Origin: an uncultured Haemophilus sp.
GTDB lineage: Bacteria > Pseudomonadota > Gammaproteobacteria > Enterobacterales > Pasteurellaceae
Length of the DNA: 5,067 bases
Direction: 5' to 3'
Assembly (NCBI GenBank): GCA_905205995.1
Contig: CAJLFU010000078.1
Coordinates: 1 to 5,067, forward strand
In this document: piece after piece, positions 1-5,067 of the stretch
Layout: each line of letters begins with the position of its first letter
Numbering within the stretch: position 1 is the stretch's first letter
Position numbers and translations under genes: made by a program
The notes under the pieces: generated by a model
Database searches by the model: none
What the model was told of the DNA's origin: nothing
The model's input: only the letters and a program-made list of their open reading frames with translations

Positions 1-881
1 TTTATGATCTTGGTAATGGTACTGCAATTATCAGTACCACGGATTTCTTCATGCCTATTGTGGATGATCCTTTTGATTTTGGCCGCATTGCTGCGACCAA
101 TGCCATTAGTGATATTTTCGCAATGGGCGGAAAGCCGATTATGGCGATTGCTATTTTAGGTTTCCCGATTAATAAACTACCGGCAGAAGTGGCGCAGAAA
201 ATAGTTGATGGTGGACGTTTTGCTTGTCATCAAGCGGGAATTTCCCTTGCTGGAGGTCACTCGATTGATGCGCCAGAACCCATTTTTGGTTTAGCCGTAA
301 CGGGCGTTATTGCAACCGAACGTGTAAAACGTAATGCTTCAGCAGAAGCAAATTGTAAGCTTTATTTAACCAAACCATTAGGTATTGGCGTGCTAACTAC
401 TGCAGAGAAAAAAGGCAAGTTAAAACCAGAACATCAAGGACTGGCAACGGCAGCAATGTGTCAAATGAACCTGATTGGTAGCCAATTTGCGGAAGTTGCT
501 GGTGTTACCGCCATGACGGATGTCACTGGCTTTGGTTTATTAGGACACTTAGCTGAAATCTGTGAAGGCTCAAATCTTAATGCGGTTGTGCATTTTGATA
601 AAATCAAATTATTAGATGGCGTGGCAGATTACATTGCAGAAGGTTGTGTACCAGGTGGAACCAACCGTAACTTTGAAAGCTATGGTCATAAAATTGGTCC
701 TCTTACGGATTATCAAAAGGCGGTACTTTGCGATCCTCAAACTTCAGGTGGCTTGTTGATTGCGGTTAAGCCTGAAAGTGAAGCGGAAATCTTAGAGATT
801 GCGAAAAAAGCCGGTATTGAGCTTAGTGAGGTTGGTGTATTGAAACCTCACCAAGAAGGTGTGCTGATCGAAGTCGAATAA
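1..881 (+). CDS. selD: Selenophosphate synthetase (selenide, water dikinase), 3' part
   Basis: The enzyme makes selenophosphate from selenide and ATP, releasing AMP and phosphate. Selenophosphate is the selenium donor for selenocysteine tRNA and for 2-selenouridine in tRNA. The frame is open from base 3; the ATG at 51 is internal (Met71 in E. coli numbering), because the codons before it read YDLGNGTAIISTTDFF, closely matching E. coli SelD from residue 55. About 292 residues are present and about 54 are missing, including the catalytic Cys17/Lys20 region. Visible family features, in E. coli numbering, are the metal-binding Asp91 in ISDIFAMGG and Asp227 in MTDVTGFGLLGH, the AGGHSIDAPEPIFGL block and the late CDPQTSGGLL block. 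The C-terminal end matches the usual ~347 aa length, and the gene stops with TAA 18 bases before a strong hairpin. Identity comes from remembered similarity to E. coli SelD, which is very high throughout. Confidence 0.97.
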   Translation, partial: YDLGNGTAIISTTDFFMPIVDDPFDFGRIAATNAISDIFAMGGKPIMAIAILGFPINKLPAEVAQKIVDGGRFACHQAGISLAGGHSIDAPEPIFGLAVTGVIATERVKRNASAEANCKLYLTKPLGIGVLTTAEKKGKLKPEHQGLATAAMCQMNLIGSQFAEVAGVTAMTDVTGFGLLGHLAEICEGSNLNAVVHFDKIKLLDGVADYIAEGCVPGGTNRNFESYGHKIGPLTDYQKAVLCDPQTSGGLLIAVKPESEAEILEIAKKAGIELSEVGVLKPHQEGVLIEVE

Positions 882-898
882 ATCATTTTTGTTAAAAT

Positions 899-929
899 AA
901 AAAGTGCGGTGAAATTCACCGCACTTTTT
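899..929. terminator. Bidirectional intrinsic terminator made of two inverted uptake signals
   Basis: Bases 899-913 and 915-929 form a perfect 15-bp inverted repeat around base 914. Its core is AAGTGCGGTGA against TCACCGCACTT. A T run follows on the plus strand (925-930) and an A-rich run lies on the other side (894-903), so both strands give a GC stem followed by U-rich RNA. It sits between convergent selD and the acyl-CoA synthetase and can end both transcripts. The synthetase stop codon (931-929) touches the foot of the stem. Confidence 0.93.
902..926. repeat. Inverted pair of DNA uptake signal sequences (Haemophilus type)
   Basis: AAGTGCGGT occurs at 902-910 on the plus strand and again at 918-926 on the minus strand, separated by seven bases. 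This 9-mer is the core of the Haemophilus uptake signal recognised by the natural-competence DNA uptake machinery. Closely spaced inverted pairs downstream of genes are a known pattern in Haemophilus and frequently act as terminators, as here. Confidence 0.93.
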
Positions 930-2746
930 TATTCTTTATTTTCTTTGTTCTCTTTGTTATTGGAATACATCGAGTCAATGATGTGATGATAGCGTTCCAT
1001 AATCACTTTTCGGCGTAATTTGAGCGTAGGCGTGATTTCACCAAGTTTGACGCTAAATGCCTGAGAGAGTAGCGTAAATTTCTTCACTTGCTCGAAGTGT
1101 GCCAGTTCTTTTTGAAGACTTTCGATACGTTGCTCAAACATTTTGATAATGTCAGAGTGTTTGAGTAATTCTATGCGATCTTGATACTTAATATTCAGTT
1201 TTTTCGCATATTCTTCTACGCTATCAAAACAAGGTACGATCAACGCTGAAACATATTTTTTTGCATCGGCAATAATCGCAATTTGTTCGATAAATTTATC
1301 TTTGCCAATTTTACCTTCGATATATTGTGGCGCAATGTATTTGCCGTTAGAGGTTTTCATCAACTCTTTAATACGGTCGGTAATAAATAAATTACCATCA
1401 GCATCAAATTCACCGGCATCTCCCGTTTTCAAGAAACCATCTTCGGTGAAAGCTTGAGCCGTTTCTTCTGGCTTTTTATAGTAACCTTTCATTACCATGC
1501 CACCACGCACCAGAATCTCGTTATTTTCACCAATTTTAACTTCTGCGTTTGGCATTAATTTACCAATAGAATTCGGATTAAAATGGTGGTCATCCCAGCA
1601 AGAAACAGTAGCTGTGGTTTCTGTCATGCCATAACCGAGTTTGATATTAATCCCAATGCTATGGAAGAAAAGCCCAATGCTTGGTTCTAATTTTGCGCCA
1701 CCGCAAGGCATCATTTTAATTCGTCCGCCTAACAATGAACGTAGTTTAGAAAGTACTAGTTTATCGGCAAGCGCATAGCGTTTTTGCAAGAAGAACGGGA
1801 CTTTTTTATTTTGAGAGAGAAGATCAAAACGTTTTTGTCCCACCGCAATCGCCCAGTGGAAAATCATCTGACGAATAAAAGGCGCTTTTTGGACTTTATC
1901 AAGTACAGCAGAATAAATTTTTTCATAGAAACGCGGTACTGCACACATAAAGGTTGGGCGCACTTCCGTTAATGCTTCACGTACTTGATTGGTGTCTTCG
2001 AGATAACAAAGGATTGCTCCACGATGTAATACATAGGCAACCCAAGCTCGCTCAAAAATGTGGCTAAACGGTAAAAAAGAAAGTGAAACCTCATCTTGAT
2101 TAACATCTAACGCAATATCATGGGCTTCAAGTTGATGTGCCAAGTTACTGTAATCAAGCATTACGCCTTTTGGTTCACCTGTTGTGCCTGATGTGTAGAT
2201 GATCGTGAATAAATCATCCATCGTTTTATTTGCTAAACGAGTTTCAAATTCAGTTTGGAATTCTTCTGTACCTAATTGAATTAAATCTTCCCAATGGCAA
2301 GAAAGAGTGTTTTCACTCAGTTGAATTTGTTCTTTCATGGCCACAATTTTTTGTAATTGTGGACACTGATGCGCAATTTCTAATGCTTGATCATATTGTT
2401 CTTGATCACCGACAAACAGAATTTTGACATCAGCATGATTTAAAATAAATTCAGCTTGTTGTGCGGTATTTGTTGCATAAATTGGAACGCTGATGGCACG
2501 GACTTGAAGCGCAGCAATATCGGCGATTGTCCAACGTGACATATTGTTCGCAAAAATCGCAATTTTATCTTGCACTTGAATATTGCAAGCAAGAAAAGCT
2601 AATGAAAGCTGATCAAGCTGTTGTTGAAATGAGTTCCACGAAATATCTTTCCATAAGCCATTAATTTTATGGCGAAGTGCGGTTGCATTTTGACGAGTTT
2701 TTGCCTGTTGGCGAATTCGATTGACGAAATGACGTTCTAAATTCAT
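929..2746 (-). CDS. Long-chain acyl-CoA synthetase (FAA1-type AMP-binding ligase)
   Basis: The 605-residue protein is an adenylate-forming ligase that activates long-chain fatty acids to acyl-CoA through an acyl-AMP intermediate, probably at the inner face of the cytoplasmic membrane. The ATP-binding P-loop YTSGTTGEPKG is at residues 184-194, the LPFSHIFER block at 225-233, the adenine-binding GYGMTETTA motif at 371-379, TGD at 441-443, the hinge region DRIKELMKTSNGKYIAP at 457-473, and the A10-like ITPTLKLRRK at 571-580 with candidate catalytic Lys576. The TPTLKLRR ending and length place it with FAA1/ACSL-type enzymes (COG1022) rather than the shorter E. coli FadD; it resembles the H. influenzae Rd HI0002 product as I remember it. 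The ATG follows AAGG (2755-2752) by five bases. It has no signal peptide. It lies alone between two terminators. The chain-length preference is not visible. The C-terminus carries an NKE repeat. Confidence 0.93.
   Translation of the reverse strand: MNLERHFVNRIRQQAKTRQNATALRHKINGLWKDISWNSFQQQLDQLSLAFLACNIQVQDKIAIFANNMSRWTIADIAALQVRAISVPIYATNTAQQAEFILNHADVKILFVGDQEQYDQALEIAHQCPQLQKIVAMKEQIQLSENTLSCHWEDLIQLGTEEFQTEFETRLANKTMDDLFTIIYTSGTTGEPKGVMLDYSNLAHQLEAHDIALDVNQDEVSLSFLPFSHIFERAWVAYVLHRGAILCYLEDTNQVREALTEVRPTFMCAVPRFYEKIYSAVLDKVQKAPFIRQMIFHWAIAVGQKRFDLLSQNKKVPFFLQKRYALADKLVLSKLRSLLGGRIKMMPCGGAKLEPSIGLFFHSIGINIKLGYGMTETTATVSCWDDHHFNPNSIGKLMPNAEVKIGENNEILVRGGMVMKGYYKKPEETAQAFTEDGFLKTGDAGEFDADGNLFITDRIKELMKTSNGKYIAPQYIEGKIGKDKFIEQIAIIADAKKYVSALIVPCFDSVEEYAKKLNIKYQDRIELLKHSDIIKMFEQRIESLQKELAHFEQVKKFTLLSQAFSVKLGEITPTLKLRRKVIMERYHHIIDSMYSNNKENKENKE
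932..958 (-). repeat. Three 9-bp units encoding an NKE tail
   Basis: On the minus strand the last nine sense codons of the acyl-CoA synthetase are AACAAAGAG, AACAAAGAA and AATAAAGAA: three degenerate copies of AAYAAAGAR, encoding Asn-Lys-Glu three times just before the stop. The unit is a multiple of three, so copy-number change would alter tail length without a frameshift. The units are imperfect, so slippage is probably slow. Confidence 0.8.
2675..2683 (+). repeat. DNA uptake signal core inside the acyl-CoA synthetase gene
   Basis: A perfect AAGTGCGGT lies in the coding sequence, read as ACC GCA CTT (Thr22-Ala23-Leu24) on the gene strand. The bases after the core (TGCATTTTGACG) only partly follow the AT-rich downstream part of the extended uptake consensus. 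Confidence 0.85.
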
Positions 2747-2830
2747 ATAAGCCTTATTTGAGCGAACAAGTGTACGCTAATATAAACGAAATAAATTTAA
2801 AATCTAGTGAAATGTTGTTATTTTGTGAAT
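2747..2830 (-). promoter_or_regulatory. Start region of the acyl-CoA synthetase, candidate promoter
   Basis: This AT-rich stretch precedes the synthetase start. On the minus strand TATATT (2784-2779) is the best -10 candidate, about 33 bases from the ATG, with no convincing -35 at 16-18 bases; TTCACT (2811-2806) is 21 bases away. The ribosome site AAGG is at 2755-2752. The terminator of gapA upstream implies that the synthetase needs its own promoter, which is the main support. The rest of the spacer up to 2927 shows only AT-rich sequence. Confidence 0.3.
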
Positions 2831-2927
2831 ATAGAATAAATAATAGACATATTTATTTTTCTATTTTTATTTTCGGATGAGAAATAAAGAATTTAAAAAT
2901 ATTGATTAAGTGAAATGGATTGGAAAT

Positions 2928-2953
2928 AAAAAAACCGCTCTAAAAGAGCGGTT
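2928..2953 (-). terminator. Intrinsic terminator of gapA
   Basis: Read on the minus strand, AACCGCTCT (2953-2945) and AGAGCGGTT (2941-2933) form a perfect 9-bp stem with a three-base TTT loop, followed directly by a T run (2932-2928). It begins 19 bases after the gapA stop codon. Its strength and position suggest gapA is transcribed alone and that little read-through enters the acyl-CoA synthetase. Confidence 0.93.
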
Positions 2954-2972
2954 AATTTTTTAGGTATTTTGA

Positions 2973-3992
2973 TTAGCCTTTGTAGTTGTAAACGTGTGCA
3001 ACTAAGTCTAATACTTTGTTTGAGTAACCAGTTTCGTTATCGTACCAAGATACTAATTTAACGAAAGAATCAGTTAATGCGATACCTGCATCAGCATCAA
3101 ATACAGAAGTTAAAGCACAGCCGTTGAAGTCTGTAGAAACTACTGCATCTTCAGTGTAACCTAAAACGCCTTTTAATTCGCCGTTGAAAGTTTTACCTTC
3201 AGCTGCATCTTTGATTGCTTGTTTGATTTGTTCGTAAGTTGCTGGTTTTTCTAAGTTTACAGTTAAGTCAACTACAGAAACGTTTGGAGTAGGAACACGG
3301 AACGCCATACCAGTTAATTTACCGTTTAATGCTGGTAATACTTTACCCACAGCTTTCGCTGCACCGGTAGATGAAGGGATGATGTTTTGTGCCGCACCAC
3401 GACCACCGCGCCAGTCTTTAGCTGATGGACCATCAACAGTTTTTTGAGTTGCTGTGGTTGCGTGAACAGTGGTCATTAAACCATCTTTGATACCGAAAGT
3501 TTCGTGAACAACACGTGCTAAAGGTGCTAAACAGTTTGTAGTACAAGAAGCGTTAGACACGATATCTTGACCAGCGTATGCACCGAAGTTTACACCACGT
3601 ACGAACATTGGTGTGCTATCTTTAGAAGGACCTGTTAATACGACTTTTTTCGCACCAGCAGTGATGTGTTTGCGTGCTGTTTCATCAGTTAAGAATAAAC
3701 CTGTTGCTTCAACTGCAACATCAACGCCGATCGCACCCCAGTTAAGGTTTGCAGGATCACGTTCAGAAGTAACACGGATAGTTTTACCGTTTACTACTAA
3801 GTTACCGTCTTTAACTTCAACAGTACCGTCAAAACGACCGTGAGTTGAATCGTATTTCAACATGTAAGCCATGTATTCAACGTCGATTAAGTCGTTGATA
3901 CCTACAACTTCGATGTCATCGCGATGTTGTGCTGCACGGAATACGATACGACCGATACGGCCGAAACCGTTGATACCAATTTTAATAGCCAT
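2973..3992 (-). CDS. gapA: Glyceraldehyde-3-phosphate dehydrogenase, type I
   Basis: This cytoplasmic glycolytic enzyme converts glyceraldehyde 3-phosphate, phosphate and NAD+ to 1,3-bisphosphoglycerate and NADH, and works as a homotetramer. The 339 residues are a full-length family member. Visible features are the Rossmann motif GFGRIGR (residues 9-15), Asp34 in GIND, which favours NAD over NADP, the active-site block NASCTTNC (147-154) with nucleophile Cys150, His177 in TVHATTATQ, the S-loop around 180-205, and the C-terminal SWYDNETGYSNKV (315-327). The start is supported by the conserved MAIKIGINGFGRIG N-terminus and the ribosome site AGAAGGTGA. Codon choice is strongly uniform (GGT, GTT, GAA, AAC/AAA), as expected for a highly expressed gene. 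It has its own terminator downstream and a CRP-like site upstream, and is divergent from gmk. Confidence 0.98.
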   Translation of the reverse strand: MAIKIGINGFGRIGRIVFRAAQHRDDIEVVGINDLIDVEYMAYMLKYDSTHGRFDGTVEVKDGNLVVNGKTIRVTSERDPANLNWGAIGVDVAVEATGLFLTDETARKHITAGAKKVVLTGPSKDSTPMFVRGVNFGAYAGQDIVSNASCTTNCLAPLARVVHETFGIKDGLMTTVHATTATQKTVDGPSAKDWRGGRGAAQNIIPSSTGAAKAVGKVLPALNGKLTGMAFRVPTPNVSVVDLTVNLEKPATYEQIKQAIKDAAEGKTFNGELKGVLGYTEDAVVSTDFNGCALTSVFDADAGIALTDSFVKLVSWYDNETGYSNKVLDLVAHVYNYKG

Positions 3993-3999
3993 AAGATTT

Positions 4000-4008
4000 T
4001 CACCTTCT
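4000..4008 (-). promoter_or_regulatory. Ribosome binding site of gapA
   Basis: On the minus strand AGAAGGTGA lies seven bases before the ATG. It differs by one base from the ideal anti-16S match AGGAGGTGA. This is a strong site, in keeping with high expression, and it confirms the chosen start. Confidence 0.85.
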
Positions 4009-4054
4009 ATTTTTTTAAGTTAAACAAAATCGTTGCTCTAACGAGTTCTCGTGG

Positions 4055-4063
4055 ATTATAGCA
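4055..4063 (-). promoter_or_regulatory. gapA promoter, extended -10
   Basis: On the minus strand TGCTATAAT (4063-4055) is a perfect extended -10 element. The place for a -35 hexamer (about 4083-4078) is only a T run, so no good -35 exists. A start of transcription near 4048-4049 would give a leader of about 56 bases. A strong -10 with a poor -35 and an upstream CRP-like site is the usual layout of an activator-dependent promoter. Confidence 0.75.
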
Positions 4064-4085
4064 TGGGCATTTTGATAAAAAAAAG

Positions 4086-4095
4086 GGTATATACC
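4086..4095. promoter_or_regulatory. 10-bp palindrome at the gapA -35 region
   Basis: GGTATATACC is a perfect palindrome centred at 4090.5, about -42 from the predicted gapA start, between the CRP-like site and the -10. Oligo-A and oligo-T runs flank it. It could be an operator for an unidentified regulator or only part of an AT-rich, easily bent promoter; no family consensus I know fits clearly. Confidence 0.35.
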
Positions 4096-4099
4096 ACTT

Positions 4100-4121
4100 T
4101 TTTGTGATCTCGATCACTTTT
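4100..4121. promoter_or_regulatory. CRP (cAMP receptor protein) binding site
   Basis: The core TGTGATCTCGATCACT (4103-4118) carries both half-sites TGTGA and TCAC(T) with the correct six-base spacer; over 22 bases it matches the E. coli consensus AAATGTGATCTAGATCACATTT at 17 positions. Its centre (4110.5) lies about -61.5 to -62.5 from the predicted gapA start, the classical class I activation distance. Relative to the predicted gmk start it lies near -77.5, which is off the usual helical phase, so gapA is the more likely target. Binding itself is inferred. Confidence 0.8.
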
Positions 4122-4151
4122 TAACAATTTGGTAAAACAAATGAAAATTTG

Positions 4152-4160
4152 ACCGCACTT
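4152..4160 (-). repeat. DNA uptake signal in the gmk promoter region
   Basis: The minus strand reads AAAGTGCGGTCAAATTTT here, a perfect 9-base core followed by the AT-rich tract of the extended Haemophilus uptake consensus; a second T-rich tract (TTTGTTTTA) follows at the expected distance. It is the best full-length match of the four copies in the window. It falls at about -36 to -28 of the predicted gmk promoter. Confidence 0.9.
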
Positions 4161-4175
4161 TTCATTTTCTTTTTG

Positions 4176-4181
4176 TATAAT
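4176..4181 (+). promoter_or_regulatory. gmk promoter -10 element
   Basis: TATAAT is a perfect -10 hexamer 30 bases before the gmk ATG, predicting a start near 4188 and a leader of about 24 bases. There is no good -35 at 16-18 bases; TTGACC (4149-4154) looks like a -35 but is 21 bases away. The -35 position is occupied by the uptake signal. The promoter is therefore plausible but probably modest or activator-assisted. Confidence 0.6.
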
Positions 4182-4211
4182 AAAAACAAACAACAAGAAG
4201 AGGTTTCAATT

Positions 4212-4838
4212 ATGTCTCAAGGTAATTTATATATTCTTTCTGCACCAAGTGGGGCGGGCAAGTCATCATTAATTTCCGCGTTATTAGAAAAAAATCAAGG
4301 TACGAAAAAAATGGTGTCTATTTCACACACAACGCGTTCACCTCGACCAGGCGAAAGTCACGGTGTGCATTATTATTTTGTTTCAGTAGAAGAATTTGAA
4401 ACCTTAATTGAAAAAGGTCATTTCTTAGAATATGCAAAAGTGTTTGGTGGCAATTATTACGGTACTTCATTGCCAGCAATTGAAGAAAACTTAGCAAAAG
4501 GCATTGATGTGTTTTTAGATATTGATTGGCAAGGTGCGCAGCAAATTCGTCAAAAAGTGCCTTCGGTAAAAAGTATTTTCATTTTGCCGCCATCATTGCC
4601 TGAATTAGAGCGTCGTTTGGTTGGCCGCGGACAGGATAGCAAAGAGGTTATTGCTGAGCGAATGTCAAAAGCAATCAGCGAAATTTCGCATTATGATGAA
4701 TATGATTACGTTATTGTGAACGATAATTTTGAACAGGCATTGGCAGATTTACAAAGCATTTTGCAGGCAGAGCGCTTGACCAAAGCTTATCAACAAACAG
4801 AAAATGCAGACTTAATTCATCAGCTACTAGCAAAATAA
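4212..4838 (+). CDS. gmk: Guanylate kinase
   Basis: The enzyme phosphorylates GMP (and dGMP) to GDP with ATP, an essential step in the cytoplasmic guanine nucleotide pathway. The 208 residues match the E. coli length (207). The Walker A P-loop SAPSGAGKSS is at residues 10-19, the GMP-binding block SHTTRSPRPGE at 38-48, the FLEYAKVFGGNYYGT region at 71-85, DIDWQGAQQI at 103-112, the lid-region arginines in RRLVGRGQDS at 134-143, and IVND at 168-171. I chose the ATG at 4212 over an in-frame TTG at 4149: the N-terminus MSQGNLYILSAPSGAGKS aligns with E. coli MAQGTLYIVSAPSGAGKS, the ribosome site AAGAAGAGG (4195-4203) lies eight bases ahead, and the longer start would lie upstream of the -10. No terminator follows, and rpoZ begins 60 bases later, so the two are probably co-transcribed. 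Confidence 0.98.
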   Translation: MSQGNLYILSAPSGAGKSSLISALLEKNQGTKKMVSISHTTRSPRPGESHGVHYYFVSVEEFETLIEKGHFLEYAKVFGGNYYGTSLPAIEENLAKGIDVFLDIDWQGAQQIRQKVPSVKSIFILPPSLPELERRLVGRGQDSKEVIAERMSKAISEISHYDEYDYVIVNDNFEQALADLQSILQAERLTKAYQQTENADLIHQLLAK

Positions 4839-4840
4839 GC

Positions 4841-4870
4841 TTGAATTGAGTACAATATTTTCCCTTTATA
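4841..4870 (+). promoter_or_regulatory. Possible rpoZ promoter in the gmk-rpoZ gap
   Basis: TTGAAT (4841-4846) and TTTATA (4865-4870) are spaced by 18 bases, 28 bases ahead of the rpoZ ATG. Both hexamers are imperfect, in AT-rich DNA where such matches arise by chance. rpoZ may instead rely on read-through from gmk, since no terminator separates them. Confidence 0.25.
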
Positions 4871-4888
4871 GACATTATTTTTAACATC

Positions 4889-4892
4889 GGAG
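4889..4892 (+). promoter_or_regulatory. Ribosome binding site of rpoZ
   Basis: GGAG lies six bases before the ATG at 4899. It supports the start of this gene, which runs off the window end. Confidence 0.8.
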
Positions 4893-4898
4893 TAAAAC

Positions 4899-5067
4899 AT
4901 GGCTCGAGTGACTGTGCAAGATGCAGTAGAAAAAATTGGTAACCGTTTTGATTTAATTTTAACCGCCGCTCGTCGTGCGAGACAATTAGAGTTACATCAA
5001 AGTGAGCCGTTAGTGCCGGAAGATAACGATAAACCAACTGTAATCGCATTACGTGAAATCGAAAAAG
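4899..5067 (+). CDS. rpoZ: RNA polymerase omega subunit, 5' part
   Basis: Omega is the small RNA polymerase subunit that helps fold and hold the beta-prime subunit and forms part of ppGpp binding site 1. The 56 complete codons begin MARVTVQDAVEKIGNRFDLI, almost identical to E. coli RpoZ, continue with the conserved AARRARQ segment, and reach PTVIALREIEK before the window ends. The N-terminal residues 2-5 (ARVT), which line the ppGpp site in E. coli, are kept. E. coli omega has 91 residues, so roughly the last third is missing here. Residues 30-36 (LELHQSE) differ from E. coli in a naturally variable stretch. spoT is expected next, as in most gammaproteobacteria, but is not in view. Confidence 0.97.
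   Translation, partial: MARVTVQDAVEKIGNRFDLILTAARRARQLELHQSEPLVPEDNDKPTVIALREIEK

Noticed and set aside
51..53. ATG as a start codon for selD
   Set aside because: The frame is open to the window edge, and the upstream codons match SelD residues 55-70, so this is an internal methionine.
1784..1972. 62-codon plus-strand open frame
   Set aside because: It lies wholly antisense to the acyl-CoA synthetase, with no ribosome site or recognisable protein features.
2230..2427. 65-codon plus-strand open frame
   Set aside because: It lies antisense within the acyl-CoA synthetase and reads as a shadow of that gene.
2835..2857. AATAAATA / TATTTATT inverted repeat with a seven-base loop
   Set aside because: The arms are purely A/T in very AT-rich spacer DNA, so chance is likely, and there is no T run or partner gene to give it a role.
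2831..2927. Possible small RNA gene or short protein between the synthetase and gapA
   Set aside because: No convincing promoter, hairpin or ribosome site plus open frame is visible; the sequence is AT-rich spacer.
3613..3843. 76-codon plus-strand open frame
   Set aside because: It lies antisense to gapA, where strong codon bias leaves the opposite frame open; its composition is atypical of a protein.
4149..4211. TTG-initiated 21-residue N-terminal extension of guanylate kinase
   Set aside because: The extension lies over the promoter and ribosome site, has no similarity to Gmk, and the ATG at 4212 gives the normal family length with a good ribosome site.
4711..5049. 112-codon minus-strand open frame across the gmk end and rpoZ start
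   Set aside because: It overlaps two firmly identified genes on the other strand and has no supporting motif or ribosome site.

Overview
The window is ordinary chromosomal housekeeping DNA from a member of the Pasteurellaceae, most likely Haemophilus or a close relative such as Aggregatibacter. Two things point there: four perfect copies of the Haemophilus-type DNA uptake signal core AAGTGCGGT, and the gene order rpoZ-gmk / gapA / acyl-CoA synthetase, which as I recall it matches the stretch across the numbering origin of the H. influenzae Rd genome. The species cannot be fixed from the sequence alone. selD next to the acyl-CoA synthetase is not the Rd arrangement as I remember it, so another species or lineage is likely.

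Layout: (1) 1-881, plus strand: 3' part of selD (selenophosphate synthetase); its first ~54 codons, with the catalytic Cys/Sec, lie upstream of the window. (2) 899-929: a two-way terminator built from two inverted uptake signals. (3) 929-2746, minus strand: a long-chain acyl-CoA synthetase of the FAA1 type, complete. (4) 2747-2972: AT-rich spacer holding the synthetase's start region and the gapA terminator. (5) 2973-3992, minus strand: gapA, complete. (6) 3993-4211: divergent control region between gapA and gmk, with a near-consensus CRP site, a 10-bp palindrome, an extended -10 promoter for gapA, a third uptake-signal locus and the gmk promoter. (7) 4212-4838, plus strand: gmk, complete. (8) 4899-5067, plus strand: 5' part of rpoZ, cut by the window end.

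The genes form three functional units. gmk and rpoZ are probably co-transcribed, usually with spoT next; they link guanine nucleotide supply, RNA polymerase and ppGpp signalling. gapA is a monocistronic central glycolytic gene that looks CRP-controlled. The acyl-CoA synthetase appears to be a single-gene unit, and selD serves selenoprotein and seleno-tRNA synthesis (for example formate dehydrogenase).

I found no undescribed system, mobile element, CRISPR array or RNA gene. The points worth a second look are regulatory: uptake signals doubling as terminator and promoter-spacer sequence, the CRP/Dam overlap at gapA, and the likely rearrangement junction next to selD.
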